From: Rhodocista pekingensis
Lineage (GTDB): Bacteria; Pseudomonadota; Alphaproteobacteria; Azospirillales; Azospirillaceae
DNA: 64,000 nt
Reading direction: 5' to 3'
Assembly (NCBI RefSeq): GCF_042665545.1
Contig: NZ_JBHTCM010000004.1
Span: 1-64,000, forward strand
Position 1 is the first letter of the stretch; the number at the start of each line of letters is the position of its first letter. A program made the translations under genes and the position numbers. Shown in pieces: positions 8,216 through 15,567 of the stretch. Under the pieces are notes generated by a model. The model ran no database searches. It had not been told where the DNA came from and was given only the letters and a program-made list of their open reading frames with translations.

Positions 8216-8848
8216 ATGGCACGTAACGAGTCTGAGGCCGCGGGCGGCGAGCGGGAACGCCGGGGTCGTGACCGCGGCGAACGGCGCGAGCGCGGCGGCG
8301 ACCGCGCCGAGCGGCGGGAGGATGGCGAGGAGCTTGTCGAAAAGCTCGTCGGCATCAACCGCGTGGCGAAGGTGGTGAAGGGCGGCCGTCGCTTCGGCTT
8401 CGCCGCCCTGGTGGTCGTGGGCGACGCGAAGGGCCGCGTCGGCGTCGGCGCCGGCAAGGCGCGCGAGGTTCCGGAGGCCATCCGCAAGGCCACCGACCAG
8501 GCCAAGCGCTCCATGATCCGCGTCCCCCTGCGGGAAGGCCGGACCCTGCATCATGACGTGTACGGCCACTTCGGTGCCGGCCGGGTCGTGCTGCGGGCCG
8601 CTCCTCCGGGCACCGGCATCATCGCCGGCGGTCCGATGCGCGCGATCTTGGAGGCGCTGGGCGTGGCCGACGTGGTGACCAAGTCGGTCGGCACGTCGAA
8701 CCCGCACAACATGATCAAGGCGACGTTCGACGCGCTGAGCCGCTGCGTCAGCCCGCGGGCCGTCGCTGCCCGCCGCGGCCGCCGCGTCAGCGACATCCTC
8801 GGCAAGCGCGAGACGGGCGCTGGCGAGAGCAAGGAGGCCGCGGCATGA
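8216..8848 (+). CDS. rpsE: 30S ribosomal protein S5 with charged N-terminal extension
   Basis: S5 is part of the mRNA entry channel and affects fidelity. The S5 core starts near residue 42 (LVEKLVGINRVAKVVKGGRR) and includes the double-stranded RNA-binding fold and the MIKATFDAL segment. Before the core lie about 40 residues made almost only of Arg, Glu, Asp and Gly, giving 210 residues against about 166 in E. coli. The ATG at 8216 is well placed 12 nt after rplR, so the extension appears genuine. The stop overlaps rpmD by 4 nt. Confidence 0.97.
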   Translation: MARNESEAAGGERERRGRDRGERRERGGDRAERREDGEELVEKLVGINRVAKVVKGGRRFGFAALVVVGDAKGRVGVGAGKAREVPEAIRKATDQAKRSMIRVPLREGRTLHHDVYGHFGAGRVVLRAAPPGTGIIAGGPMRAILEALGVADVVTKSVGTSNPHNMIKATFDALSRCVSPRAVAARRGRRVSDILGKRETGAGESKEAAA

Positions 8849-9036
8849 GCGAGAAGAACACCATCGTCGTCACGCAGATCGGCAGCCCGATCGGTCGGAA
8901 GTCCGACCAGCGGGCCACCCTGGTCGGCCTCGGCCTGAACAAGCTGCACCGGACGCGCGAGCTGGAGGATACTCCGGCCGTGCGGGGCATGATCGCCAAG
9001 GTGCATCACCTCGTGCGCGTCGAGAAGGCCTCCTGA
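8845..9036 (+). CDS. rpmD: 50S ribosomal protein L30
   Basis: The 63-residue product has the IGSPIGRK..QRATLVGLGL pattern of L30. It overlaps rpsE in ATGA. A short imperfect inverted sequence around the stop (gaaggcctcc/ggccttctc) lies before rplO but has no T-tract, so it is not called a terminator. Confidence 0.96.
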   Translation: MSEKNTIVVTQIGSPIGRKSDQRATLVGLGLNKLHRTRELEDTPAVRGMIAKVHHLVRVEKAS

Positions 9037-9069
9037 GGCCTTCTCGATACGGCTTGAAGGAACGCTCCC

Positions 9070-9552
9070 ATGAAGTTGAATGAACTGAAGGACAACCCCG
9101 GCGCCCGCAAGCAGCGGATGCGCGTGGGGCGCGGCATCGGGTCCGGCAAGGGCAAGACCGGTGGCCGCGGCGTGAAGGGTCAGAAGTCCCGTACCGGCGT
9201 GTCGATCAAGGGGTTCGAGGGCGGTCAGATGCCCTTGCACCGCCGGCTGCCGAAGCGCGGCTTCCGCAACATCTTCGCCAAGGACTACGCGGTGGTGAAC
9301 CTGGGCAAGATCCAGGCTGCCATCGAGGCGGGCCGTCTGGAGACGGGCGCCCCGGTCACGGTGGACGTGCTGCGCAAGGCCGGGCTGGTGAAGGCCTCGC
9401 GTGACGGTGTCCGCCTGCTGGCGAAGGGCACTCTCACCACTGCCGTCACCTTCGAGGTGGCGGGGGCTTCCGCCGCCGCCGTCGAGGCGGTCGAGAAGGC
9501 GGGCGGCAAGGTCGTCGTCACCGGCGGCGAGCCGGCGGCCGCGGCCGAGTGA
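9070..9552 (+). CDS. rplO: 50S ribosomal protein L15
   Basis: L15 is a late assembly protein. The 160-residue product has the glycine-rich N-terminal region (RVGRGIGSGKGKTGGRGVKG) and the QMPLHRRLPKRGF segment. It is the last gene before a strong hairpin terminator, so the long ribosomal transcript probably ends here rather than running into secY. Confidence 0.97.
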   Translation: MKLNELKDNPGARKQRMRVGRGIGSGKGKTGGRGVKGQKSRTGVSIKGFEGGQMPLHRRLPKRGFRNIFAKDYAVVNLGKIQAAIEAGRLETGAPVTVDVLRKAGLVKASRDGVRLLAKGTLTTAVTFEVAGASAAAVEAVEKAGGKVVVTGGEPAAAAE

Positions 9553-9557
9553 TCCGG

Positions 9558-9590
9558 AAGGCCGGCGCCAGACGCCGGCCTTTCCGTTTC
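9558..9590 (+). terminator. Rho-independent terminator after rplO
   Basis: A 10-bp perfect stem (AAGGCCGGCG with CGCCGGCCTT) closes a five-base loop and is followed by TTTCCGTTT. It begins five bases after the rplO stop. It would separate the ribosomal protein genes from secY-adk, which many bacteria co-transcribe with them. Confidence 0.8.
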
Positions 9591-10004
9591 CAAGGGAACC
9601 CGTCCGGCCGGAAGGGCAGGGCGGGTCCCGGGCGCACGGAACCATCGGCTCCGGGCCTTCCCCTGCTGAAGCGCCCCGTCAGGGCCACGGCCGTGCTCCT
9701 GGCATGCCGCAGGCCGTTCCGGGTCGCGGCGACCGGGCCCGCGACGGCTGTCGCAGATCGCCGGCGGCTTGATCCGCGAGGGCCGGCCGGCCATATCCGT
9801 CCTGTCGGCGACGCAGCGGACGCCGGATGACGTTCCGGAGCGTGGGGTCGCTCGCCATGGGATCGACGTGCGGCCGCTTCCGATGCGACGCCCCCGTCGA
9901 TGACTGTCGACACGACGCCGCGGTCGATGGATGTTGTCTGTCAACGCCGGGATCGCTACCTTCCCCGCGCGCCCGTCGGGCACTCTGAATTCAAGGGACT
10001 GAGA
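9591..10004 (+). other. Intergenic leader of secY
   Basis: About 410 nt without a credible gene lie between the rplO terminator and secY. Open frames here have no family resemblance. A weak sigma70-like pair is visible (TTGTCT at 9935-9940, then 17 nt, then TACCTT at 9958-9963), about 40 nt before the secY start. No riboswitch or repeat was recognised. Confidence 0.35.
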
Positions 10005-11351
10005 ATGGCATCCGCCGCCGAGCAGCTTGCCGCCAACATCAATTTCGGCGCCTTCGCCAAGGCGACCGAGTTGAAGAAGCGCCTCTGGTTCACCCTGGGC
10101 GCCCTCCTCGTCTACCGGTTGGGCACCTACGTCCCGCTGCCCGGCATCAACGCCCAGGCCTTCGCCGACATCTTCAGCCAGGCGTCGGGCGGTATTCTGG
10201 GCATGTTCAACATGTTCGCGGGCGGCGCCATCGAGCGCATGAGCATCTTCGCCCTGAACATCATGCCGTACATCTCGGCGTCCATCATCATCCAGCTCAT
10301 GACGGCCGTGTCGCCGTCGCTGGAGGCGCTGAAGAAGGAAGGCGAATCGGGCCGCAAGAAGCTCAACGAATACACCCGCTACCTGACCGTGGCGCTCGCC
10401 ATCTTCCAGTCCTACGGCCTCGCGGCCGGTCTGGAAGGGCTGAGCACCAGCGCCGGCATCGGCGCGGTGCGGGACCCCGGCGTGTTCTTCCAGCTCAGCA
10501 CCGTCATCACCATGGTGGGCGGCACCATGTTCCTGATGTGGCTGGGCGAGCAGATCACGGCGCGCGGCGTGGGCAACGGCATCTCGCTGATCATCTTCGC
10601 CGGCATCGTGGCGGCGCTGCCCGGTGCGCTGGCGCAGCTCCTGGAGCTGGGCCGGACCGGGGCGATCGAGACCTGGTTCATCATCTTCATGATGGTGATG
10701 GCGGTCGCGGTCGTGACCTTCATCGTCTTCATGGAGCGGGCGCAGCGCCGGCTGATCGTCCAGTATCCGAAGCGTCAGGTCGGCAACAAGATGTTCGGCG
10801 GCGAGTCTTCGCACCTGCCGCTGAAGCTCAACACCTCGGGCGTCATCCCGCCGATCTTCGCGTCCTCTCTGCTGCTGCTGCCGCTGACCGCGGTAGGGTT
10901 CAGCGGTGGCGAAGGGCCGGAGTGGCTGCGGACCCTGTCGGCCTATCTCGGGCACGGGACGCCGCTCTACATGTCGCTCTATGCGGCACTGATCATCTTC
11001 TTCTGCTTCTTCTATACCGCCATCGTCTTCAATCCGACGGAGACGGCGGAGAACCTGAAGAAGTATGGCGGCTTCATTCCGGGTATCCGTCCGGGCAAGA
11101 ACACCGCCGACTATCTTGATTTCGTGCTGACGCGACTGACGGTGATCGGTGCGGCTTATCTCACCGTGGTCTGCCTGCTGCCGGAATTCCTGATCTCCCG
11201 GTATTCGATGCCCTTCTATTTCGGCGGCACCAGCCTGCTGATCGTCGTTACCGTCACCATGGATACCGTGGCGCAGATCCATTCCCACCTGTTGGCTCAC
11301 CAGTACGAAGGCCTTATCAAGAAGGCCAAGCTTCGGGGGAGAAAGGGATGA
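10005..11351 (+). CDS. secY: Preprotein translocase subunit SecY
   Basis: SecY is the channel of the Sec translocon in the inner membrane. From ATG 10005 the product is 448 residues and starts MASAAEQLAANINFGAF, the usual alphaproteobacterial N-terminus. Ten membrane segments can be traced. The cytosolic loop signature with KRQVGNKMFGG lies near residue 260, and the LKKYGGFIPGIRPG segment near 365. An in-frame ATG at 9900 would add 35 unlikely residues. The stop overlaps adk by 4 nt, so the two are coupled. Confidence 0.98.
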   Translation: MASAAEQLAANINFGAFAKATELKKRLWFTLGALLVYRLGTYVPLPGINAQAFADIFSQASGGILGMFNMFAGGAIERMSIFALNIMPYISASIIIQLMTAVSPSLEALKKEGESGRKKLNEYTRYLTVALAIFQSYGLAAGLEGLSTSAGIGAVRDPGVFFQLSTVITMVGGTMFLMWLGEQITARGVGNGISLIIFAGIVAALPGALAQLLELGRTGAIETWFIIFMMVMAVAVVTFIVFMERAQRRLIVQYPKRQVGNKMFGGESSHLPLKLNTSGVIPPIFASSLLLLPLTAVGFSGGEGPEWLRTLSAYLGHGTPLYMSLYAALIIFFCFFYTAIVFNPTETAENLKKYGGFIPGIRPGKNTADYLDFVLTRLTVIGAAYLTVVCLLPEFLISRYSMPFYFGGTSLLIVVTVTMDTVAQIHSHLLAHQYEGLIKKAKLRGRKG

Positions 11352-11995
11352 ATCTGATCCTGTTGGGGCCGCCGGGCGCCGGGAAGGGGACCCAGGCGCA
11401 GCGGCTCGAACGCACGCGGGGCATGGTCCAGCTTTCGACGGGCGACATGCTGCGGGCCCTGGTCCGCAGCGGCTCGCCGCTGGGCCAGCGGGCGGACGCG
11501 ATCATGAAAGCGGGCCAGCTCGTGCCCGACGAGGTCATGATCGAGATGATCGCCGACCGTATCGAGCAGCCGGACTGTGCCAAGGGTTTCATCCTGGACG
11601 GCTTCCCCCGCACGGTGGTGCAGGCGGAGGCGCTGGACCGGATGCTGGCGGAGAAGGGCCTGCGCCTCGACCATGTGATCGAGATGGTGGTGGACGATGC
11701 CGCGCTGACCGAGCGCATCACCGGCCGCTTCACCTGCGCCAAGTGCGGCACGGGCTATCACGACACCTTCAAGCGTCCGGCCAAGGACGGGGTGTGCGAT
11801 GTCTGCGGCTCGACGGAGTTCACCCGCCGGGCCGACGACAATGCCGAGACCGTGGGCAAGCGTCTGGAGGCCTATCACCGCCAGACCGCGCCGATCCTGC
11901 CCTACTATGCCGACCGCGGCGTGCTGAAGCAGGTGGACGGCATGGCGGACATTGCGGAAGTCGCCCGCCAGATCGAGGCGATCATCGCCGGTTGA
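11348..11995 (+). CDS. adk: Adenylate kinase, long form with four-cysteine lid
   Basis: The enzyme interconverts ATP + AMP and 2 ADP. The 215-residue product has the P-loop GPPGAGKGTQ (residues 7-16), the DGFPRT AMP-binding motif near 84-89 and the long-form LID domain. The LID carries Cys130, Cys133, Cys150 and Cys153, spaced as a Zn-type four-cysteine site. Paracoccus denitrificans adenylate kinase is a known Gram-negative example of a metal-binding lid; most enterobacterial enzymes lack it. It is coupled to secY by an ATGA overlap and followed by a terminator. Confidence 0.98.
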   Translation: MNLILLGPPGAGKGTQAQRLERTRGMVQLSTGDMLRALVRSGSPLGQRADAIMKAGQLVPDEVMIEMIADRIEQPDCAKGFILDGFPRTVVQAEALDRMLAEKGLRLDHVIEMVVDDAALTERITGRFTCAKCGTGYHDTFKRPAKDGVCDVCGSTEFTRRADDNAETVGKRLEAYHRQTAPILPYYADRGVLKQVDGMADIAEVARQIEAIIAG

Positions 11996-12028
11996 TCCAG
12001 GGGACGACGCCGTTCTGCTGCAAGCATC

Positions 12029-12060
12029 GGGGCCGGGGCGGAAACGCCACCGGCCCCTTC
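12029..12060 (+). terminator. Rho-independent terminator after adk
   Basis: An 8-bp stem (GGGGCCGG with CCGGCCCC) continues into a 4-bp GGCG/CGCC stem capped by a GAAA tetraloop, with a single bulged A. It is followed by TTCTT. It lies 34 nt after the adk stop and would end the secY-adk transcript. Confidence 0.75.
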
Positions 12061-12095
12061 TTGCATGCGGGATCCGGGCGGGTTCGGCGGTCCGC

Positions 12096-12129
12096 GTCGG
12101 GGGGGAATGTGTGTCGGGGGGGAATGTGT
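12096..12129 (+). repeat. 17-bp perfect tandem duplication upstream of the alpha-operon promoter
   Basis: Two directly adjoining identical 17-bp units (GTCGGGGGGGAATGTGT) occupy 12096-12112 and 12113-12129. The last T of the second copy is the first base of the TTGACA element, so the duplication abuts the -35 box. Confidence 0.9.
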
Positions 12130-12156
12130 TGACACGATGCACCCCGCGCGTATACT
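12129..12156 (+). promoter_or_regulatory. Strong sigma70-type promoter for rpsM-rpsK-rpoA-rplQ
   Basis: A perfect TTGACA at 12129-12134 is followed by 16 nt and TATACT at 12151-12156. Transcription would start near 12163 and leave a leader of about 250 nt before the rpsM GTG. It lies downstream of the adk terminator, so the alpha operon appears to be an independent unit. The rest of the 11996-12413 gap holds no gene. Confidence 0.8.
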
Positions 12157-12369
12157 CGCGCGCCTTACGGATGCTGGCGGCGACGCCGCACCGTATGAGG
12201 TGGTGTCACCGGGCCGCAGCCGATCCAGCGCATCCTTTGATGGGGCGCGGGATGGCGTGCGGTCATCTTTGATTTGGGAATCCTGACACCCTCAGGGTTT
12301 CTTCGGATGAGATGCTCCGCCGCATCGCCCCGGTCCGGGGTCGCGGCAGGCGGGGTGTGGACGAAGATC

Positions 12370-12393
12370 GCCCGACCTCCGCGGGAGGCGGGC
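12370..12393 (+). promoter_or_regulatory. Stem-loop in the rpsM leader
   Basis: GCCCG and CCTCC (12370-12380, one bulged A) pair with GGAGG and CGGGC (12384-12393) around a three-base loop. The hairpin ends about 8 nt before the GAGGAGAG ribosome binding site of rpsM, so it could affect initiation. A regulatory role is inferred from position only. Confidence 0.45.
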
Positions 12394-12413
12394 AGGAGAC
12401 GAGGAGAGAGCGC

Positions 12414-12782
12414 GTGGCGCGTATCGCTGGCGTCAATATTCCCACGCAGAAGCGCGTGGAGATCGCCCTTCAGTACATCCATGGTATCGGTGCGGCCAAG
12501 GCCAAGGAGATCTGCGGCAAGGTCGGCATCCCGGTCGAGCGCCGGGTGCACCAGCTCACCGACGACGAAGTGCTCCGCATCCGCGAAGTGATCGACAGCG
12601 ACTACAAGGTCGAAGGCGATCTGCGTCGCGAAGTCGCGATGAACATCAAGCGCCTGATGGACATGGCCTGCTATCGCGGCCTGCGCCACCGCAAGGGCCT
12701 GCCGGTCCGCGGTCAGCGCACGCACACGAACGCGCGGACCCGCAAGGGCCCGGCCAAGCCGATCGCCGGCAAGAAGAAGTAA
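12414..12782 (+). CDS. rpsM: 30S ribosomal protein S13
   Basis: S13 lies in the 30S head and contacts tRNA and bridge B1. GTG 12414 is chosen because it yields [19 protein letters not shown], the conserved N-terminus, after a GAGGAGAG ribosome binding site. The 122-residue length is standard. The C-terminus [17 protein letters not shown] is typical. The in-frame ATG at 12312 would add 34 unlike residues. Confidence 0.97.
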
Positions 12783-12803
12783 TCGCGAGAGCAGGATCAG
12801 ACC

Positions 12804-13202
12804 ATGGCCAAGCCTTCAGCCTCCGCCGCGCGCCTGCGTCGCCGTGAGCGCAAGAACATCACCGCCGGTGTTGCGCATGTGAATGCGAGCTTCAACAACA
12901 CCATGATCACCATCACCGACGCGCAGGGCAACGCCATTGCCTGGTCGTCGGCCGGGACCATGGGGTTCAAGGGTTCGCGCAAGTCCACCCCGTACGCCGC
13001 CCAGGTGGCCGCCGAGGATGCCGGCCGCAAGGCGCAGGAGCACGGGATGAAGACCCTTGAGGTCGAGGTCAAGGGGCCGGGGTCGGGGCGTGAGTCCGCT
13101 CTCCGCGCGCTCCAGTCCATCGGCTTCCAGATCACCTCGATCCGCGACGTGACGCCGATTCCGCACAACGGCGTGCGTCCGCCGAAGAAGCGCCGCGTCT
13201 GA
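12804..13202 (+). CDS. rpsK: 30S ribosomal protein S11
   Basis: S11 helps form the platform near the E site. The 132-residue product has the NITAGVAHVNASFNNTMITI core and the GSGRESALRAL and HNGVRPPKKRRV signatures. It is 21 nt after rpsM. A long intergenic hairpin follows before rpoA. Confidence 0.98.
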   Translation: MAKPSASAARLRRRERKNITAGVAHVNASFNNTMITITDAQGNAIAWSSAGTMGFKGSRKSTPYAAQVAAEDAGRKAQEHGMKTLEVEVKGPGSGRESALRALQSIGFQITSIRDVTPIPHNGVRPPKKRRV

Positions 13203-13222
13203 CCGGCGCCCGCCAACGCGCT

Positions 13223-13301
13223 CCGGACACACCCCGCCCCGGGACAGACGGCCGCATGCCATCGCGGCCGTCCAAGCATTGGGGCGGGGTTCCGTGTCCG
13301 G
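13223..13301 (+). promoter_or_regulatory. Long nested stem-loop between rpsK and rpoA
   Basis: Three nested perfect stems stack. CCGGACAC (13223-13230) pairs with GTGTCCGG (13294-13301). ACCCCGCCCC (13231-13240) pairs with GGGGCGGGGT (13281-13290). GACGGCCGC (13247-13255) pairs with GCGGCCGTC (13264-13272) around an 8-base loop. The structure ends 34 nt before the rpoA GTG and has no T-tract, so a leader or RNA-processing element fits better than a terminator. Function is unproven. Confidence 0.7.
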
Positions 13302-13335
13302 GGATGCTCGACCCCCGATGGCATGAGGTTATCCC

Positions 13336-14352
13336 GTGATCCAGAAGAACTGGCAGACCCTCGAAAAGCCCAGCAAGCTCGACATCACCCCGGGCTCCGA
13401 TCCGAAGCGCGAGGCGACCATCGTCGCCGGCCCGCTGGAGCGGGGCTTCGGTCTGACGCTGGGCAACGCGATCCGTCGCGTGCTGCTGTCCTCGCTTCAG
13501 GGGGCCGCCGTCACCTCGATCCACATCGACGGTGTGCTGCACGAATTCTCCTCGATCCCCGGCGTGCGCGAGGACGTGACGGATATCGTCCTCAACATCA
13601 AGGCCATGGCGCTGAAGATGGGCGCCGAGGGCCCGCGCCGCATGCGCCTGCGGGCCGAAGGTCCGTGCGAGGTGACCGCCGGCATGATCGAGACCGGCGC
13701 CGACATCGAGGTGCTGGACCCCGGCCATGTCATCTGCACGCTGGATTCCGGCGCGCGGCTGAACATGGAACTGACGGTCGCCATGGGTAAGGGCTACGTC
13801 CCGGCCAGCCAGAACCGTCCGGAGGATGCGCCGATCGGGCTCATCCCGGTGGACGCGATCTTCTCCCCGGTCCGCAAGGTCGCCTACAAGGTGGAGAACA
13901 CCCGCGTCGGCCAGACCACGGACTACGACAAGCTGCTGCTGAACGTGGAGACGAACGGGGCCGTCAGCCCGGAGGACGCGGTGGCCATCGCCGCCCGCAT
14001 CCTCCAGGACCAGCTCCAGATGTTCATCAACTTCGAGGAGCCGCAGGCGGCGGTCGCCGAGACGAAGGCGGACGAGATCCCCTTCAACAAGAACCTGCTG
14101 CGCAAGGTGGACGAGCTGGAACTTTCGGTCCGCTCGGCCAACTGCCTCAAGAACGACAACATCGTCTACATCGGCGACCTGGTGCAGAAGACCGAGGCGG
14201 AGATGCTCCGGACTCCGAACTTCGGCCGCAAGTCGCTGAACGAGATCAAGGAAGTGCTGGCCCAGATGGGTCTGCACCTCGGTATGGAAATCCCGAACTG
14301 GCCGCCCGAGAACATCGAGGATCTGGCCAAGCGTCTGGAAGAGCCGTACTGA
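13336..14352 (+). CDS. rpoA: RNA polymerase alpha subunit
   Basis: Alpha assembles RNA polymerase through its N-terminal domain and binds UP elements and activators through its C-terminal domain. The 338-residue product begins at GTG 13336 (IQKNWQTLEKPSKL). It shows the FGLTLGNAIRRVLLSSL dimerisation segment near residue 43 and a C-terminal domain with LRTPNFGRKSLNEIKEVL near 293. No rpsD lies between rpsK and rpoA, the usual alphaproteobacterial order. A weak hairpin at 14368-14394 without a T-tract lies after the stop. Confidence 0.98.
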   Translation: MIQKNWQTLEKPSKLDITPGSDPKREATIVAGPLERGFGLTLGNAIRRVLLSSLQGAAVTSIHIDGVLHEFSSIPGVREDVTDIVLNIKAMALKMGAEGPRRMRLRAEGPCEVTAGMIETGADIEVLDPGHVICTLDSGARLNMELTVAMGKGYVPASQNRPEDAPIGLIPVDAIFSPVRKVAYKVENTRVGQTTDYDKLLLNVETNGAVSPEDAVAIAARILQDQLQMFINFEEPQAAVAETKADEIPFNKNLLRKVDELELSVRSANCLKNDNIVYIGDLVQKTEAEMLRTPNFGRKSLNEIKEVLAQMGLHLGMEIPNWPPENIEDLAKRLEEPY

Positions 14353-14505
14353 GCCACGCGTTCCGCCGGCCTCCGGGAGCTTCTTCCGGGGGCCGTTCCC
14401 TCCGGGCCGTCCGGGCCCGCCTCCGCCGTGCAGACCATCCGGTCAGGGCGCGCGGGGATCACCACCGGGGACCTGCGGGGCCCCAAGCCATGAAGGAGAG
14501 CCGCC

Positions 14506-14925
14506 ATGCGTCACGGTATCGCCGGGCGTAAGTTCAACCGCACCACCTCCCACCGTCTGGCCATGTTCTCCAACATGGCCAACGCGCTGATCAAGCACGA
14601 GCAGATCAAGACGACCCTGCCGAAGGCGAAGGACCTGCGTCCGATCGTCGAGCGCCTGATCACCCTGGGCAAGAAGGGCGGCCTTGCCAACAAGCGCCGC
14701 GCCTATGCCGAGCTGCGCGACCACGACATGGTCGAGAAGCTGTTCACCACCCTGGCCGAGCGCTACAAGGGCCGCCCCGGCGGCTACACCCGCGTGCTGA
14801 AGGCCGGCTTCCGCTACGGCGATGCCGCCCCGATGGGCGTGATCGAGCTGGTGGACCGCGATCCGGAGGCCAAGGGCCAGGACAGCGGCCCGGTCGAGGT
14901 GAAGGACGAGTCCGAGGAAGGCTGA
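14506..14925 (+). CDS. rplQ: 50S ribosomal protein L17
   Basis: L17 lies near the tunnel exit. The 139-residue product starts MRHGIAGRKFNRTTSHRLAM and contains YTRVLKAGFRYGDAAPM, both typical. It has an acidic C-terminal tail of about 20 residues. It lies 153 nt after rpoA, behind a GGAGAG ribosome binding site, and is followed by a very strong terminator. Confidence 0.97.
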   Translation: MRHGIAGRKFNRTTSHRLAMFSNMANALIKHEQIKTTLPKAKDLRPIVERLITLGKKGGLANKRRAYAELRDHDMVEKLFTTLAERYKGRPGGYTRVLKAGFRYGDAAPMGVIELVDRDPEAKGQDSGPVEVKDESEEG

Positions 14926-14947
14926 GCCTTTCCGGTCCGATCGGTTG

Positions 14948-14979
14948 AGAAAGGGCGGCCCCGGCGGGCCGCCCTTTCT
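14948..14979 (+). terminator. Rho-independent terminator after rplQ
   Basis: A 14-bp perfect stem formed by AGAAAGGGCGGCCC and its complement closes a CGGC loop, with the T-run on the descending arm. It lies 23 nt after the rplQ stop and ends the alpha operon. Confidence 0.88.
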
Positions 14980-15017
14980 GCTTCAGGGACCCGGCGGTCG
15001 TTTCCGTCGGGCTCACT

Positions 15018-15065
15018 CCAGACACGGAACGGGCCAGACACGGAACGGGCCAGACACTGAACGGG
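15018..15065. repeat. 16-bp tandem repeat, three copies
   Basis: Units of CCAGACACGGAACGGG occupy 15018-15033 and 15034-15049, and a third copy with one mismatch (G to T) occupies 15050-15065. They lie in the convergent gap between rplQ and the lipoprotein gene. Three head-to-tail copies with no spacers exclude a CRISPR array. Confidence 0.9.
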
Positions 15066-15082
15066 CGGCCGAAGCCGCCCGT
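15061..15082 (-). terminator. UUCG-capped hairpin after the small lipoprotein gene
   Basis: On the minus strand ACGGGCGGC pairs with GCCGCCCGT around a TTCG tetraloop, a 9-bp stem. It lies 36 nt past the stop of the minus-strand lipoprotein gene. There is no clear T-run, so termination efficiency is uncertain. Confidence 0.5.
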
Positions 15083-15117
15083 CCTTGCTGCGTGCCATCT
15101 GGTCCGCACTGCGCGGA

Positions 15118-15486
15118 TCACTGCTGGCCGTCGGGCTTCTCCGGCACGGTCCGGATCGCCTCGTCGGTCTGTTCCAGCGCCCCTTCGACCGGCTCGTCCG
15201 ACTGGCCCGGCGCCGCTCCCGGCGGGGTCGGGGTGACCGGCTCCTCCTGCAAGCCGACCTCCGGCTCCGTCGCGGTGCCCGCGGGCGGGGTGGTGGTCGT
15301 ATCGGAGGCCGTGCCCGACGGTGGCACCGTGGTCGTGGTGCCGGGCTCCGCCGTCCCCGTGGTGGTCGCGGGCTGGCTGGCCGGCTCCTGGGCGTTCTGC
15401 TGGTCGTCGCCGCAGGCCGCCAGCAGGGGCAGGGCGAAGGCGGCCACCGCGGCCAGTCGCAGCAGACGCGACGTCTCGTAGGTCAT
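15118..15486 (-). CDS. Small Pro/Thr-rich lipoprotein
   Basis: The 122-residue product has a lipoprotein signal with lipobox LLAAC (Cys near residue 25), so it is probably anchored to a membrane facing the periplasm. The mature part is low-complexity, rich in Thr, Pro, Glu and Gln, with runs such as TTTTVPPSGTASDTTTTPP. No domain is recognised. It is the third gene of a minus-strand set of secreted proteins, 81 nt after the PRC-barrel gene at 15568-16386, and may share its transcript. Function is unknown. Confidence 0.75.
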   Translation of the reverse strand: MTYETSRLLRLAAVAAFALPLLAACGDDQQNAQEPASQPATTTGTAEPGTTTTVPPSGTASDTTTTPPAGTATEPEVGLQEEPVTPTPPGAAPGQSDEPVEGALEQTDEAIRTVPEKPDGQQ

Positions 15487-15567
15487 TCTCGGTCTCCCTC
15501 TGTTCGGTGTGCCGGCGGCCCCGGCGGCGCACCGCCGGGGCCGGATCGTTCGTCGGGAATGCGGGCC

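Noticed and set aside
9900..10004. Upstream in-frame start for secY
   Set aside because: The 35 added residues would precede the normal SecY N-terminus and are better read as untranslated leader.
9285..11300. 671-codon open frame on the minus strand across secY
   Set aside because: It overlaps secY and rplO antisense and has a repetitive His/Arg/Asp composition. SecY on the plus strand is unambiguous.
14368..14394. Terminator between rpoA and rplQ
   Set aside because: A 9-bp stem with one wobble pair exists, but there is no T-tract and rplQ normally shares the transcript.
15018..15065. Possible CRISPR array (and likewise the other short repeats)
   Set aside because: Units are 15-18 bp and directly adjoining with no spacers, and no cas genes are present.
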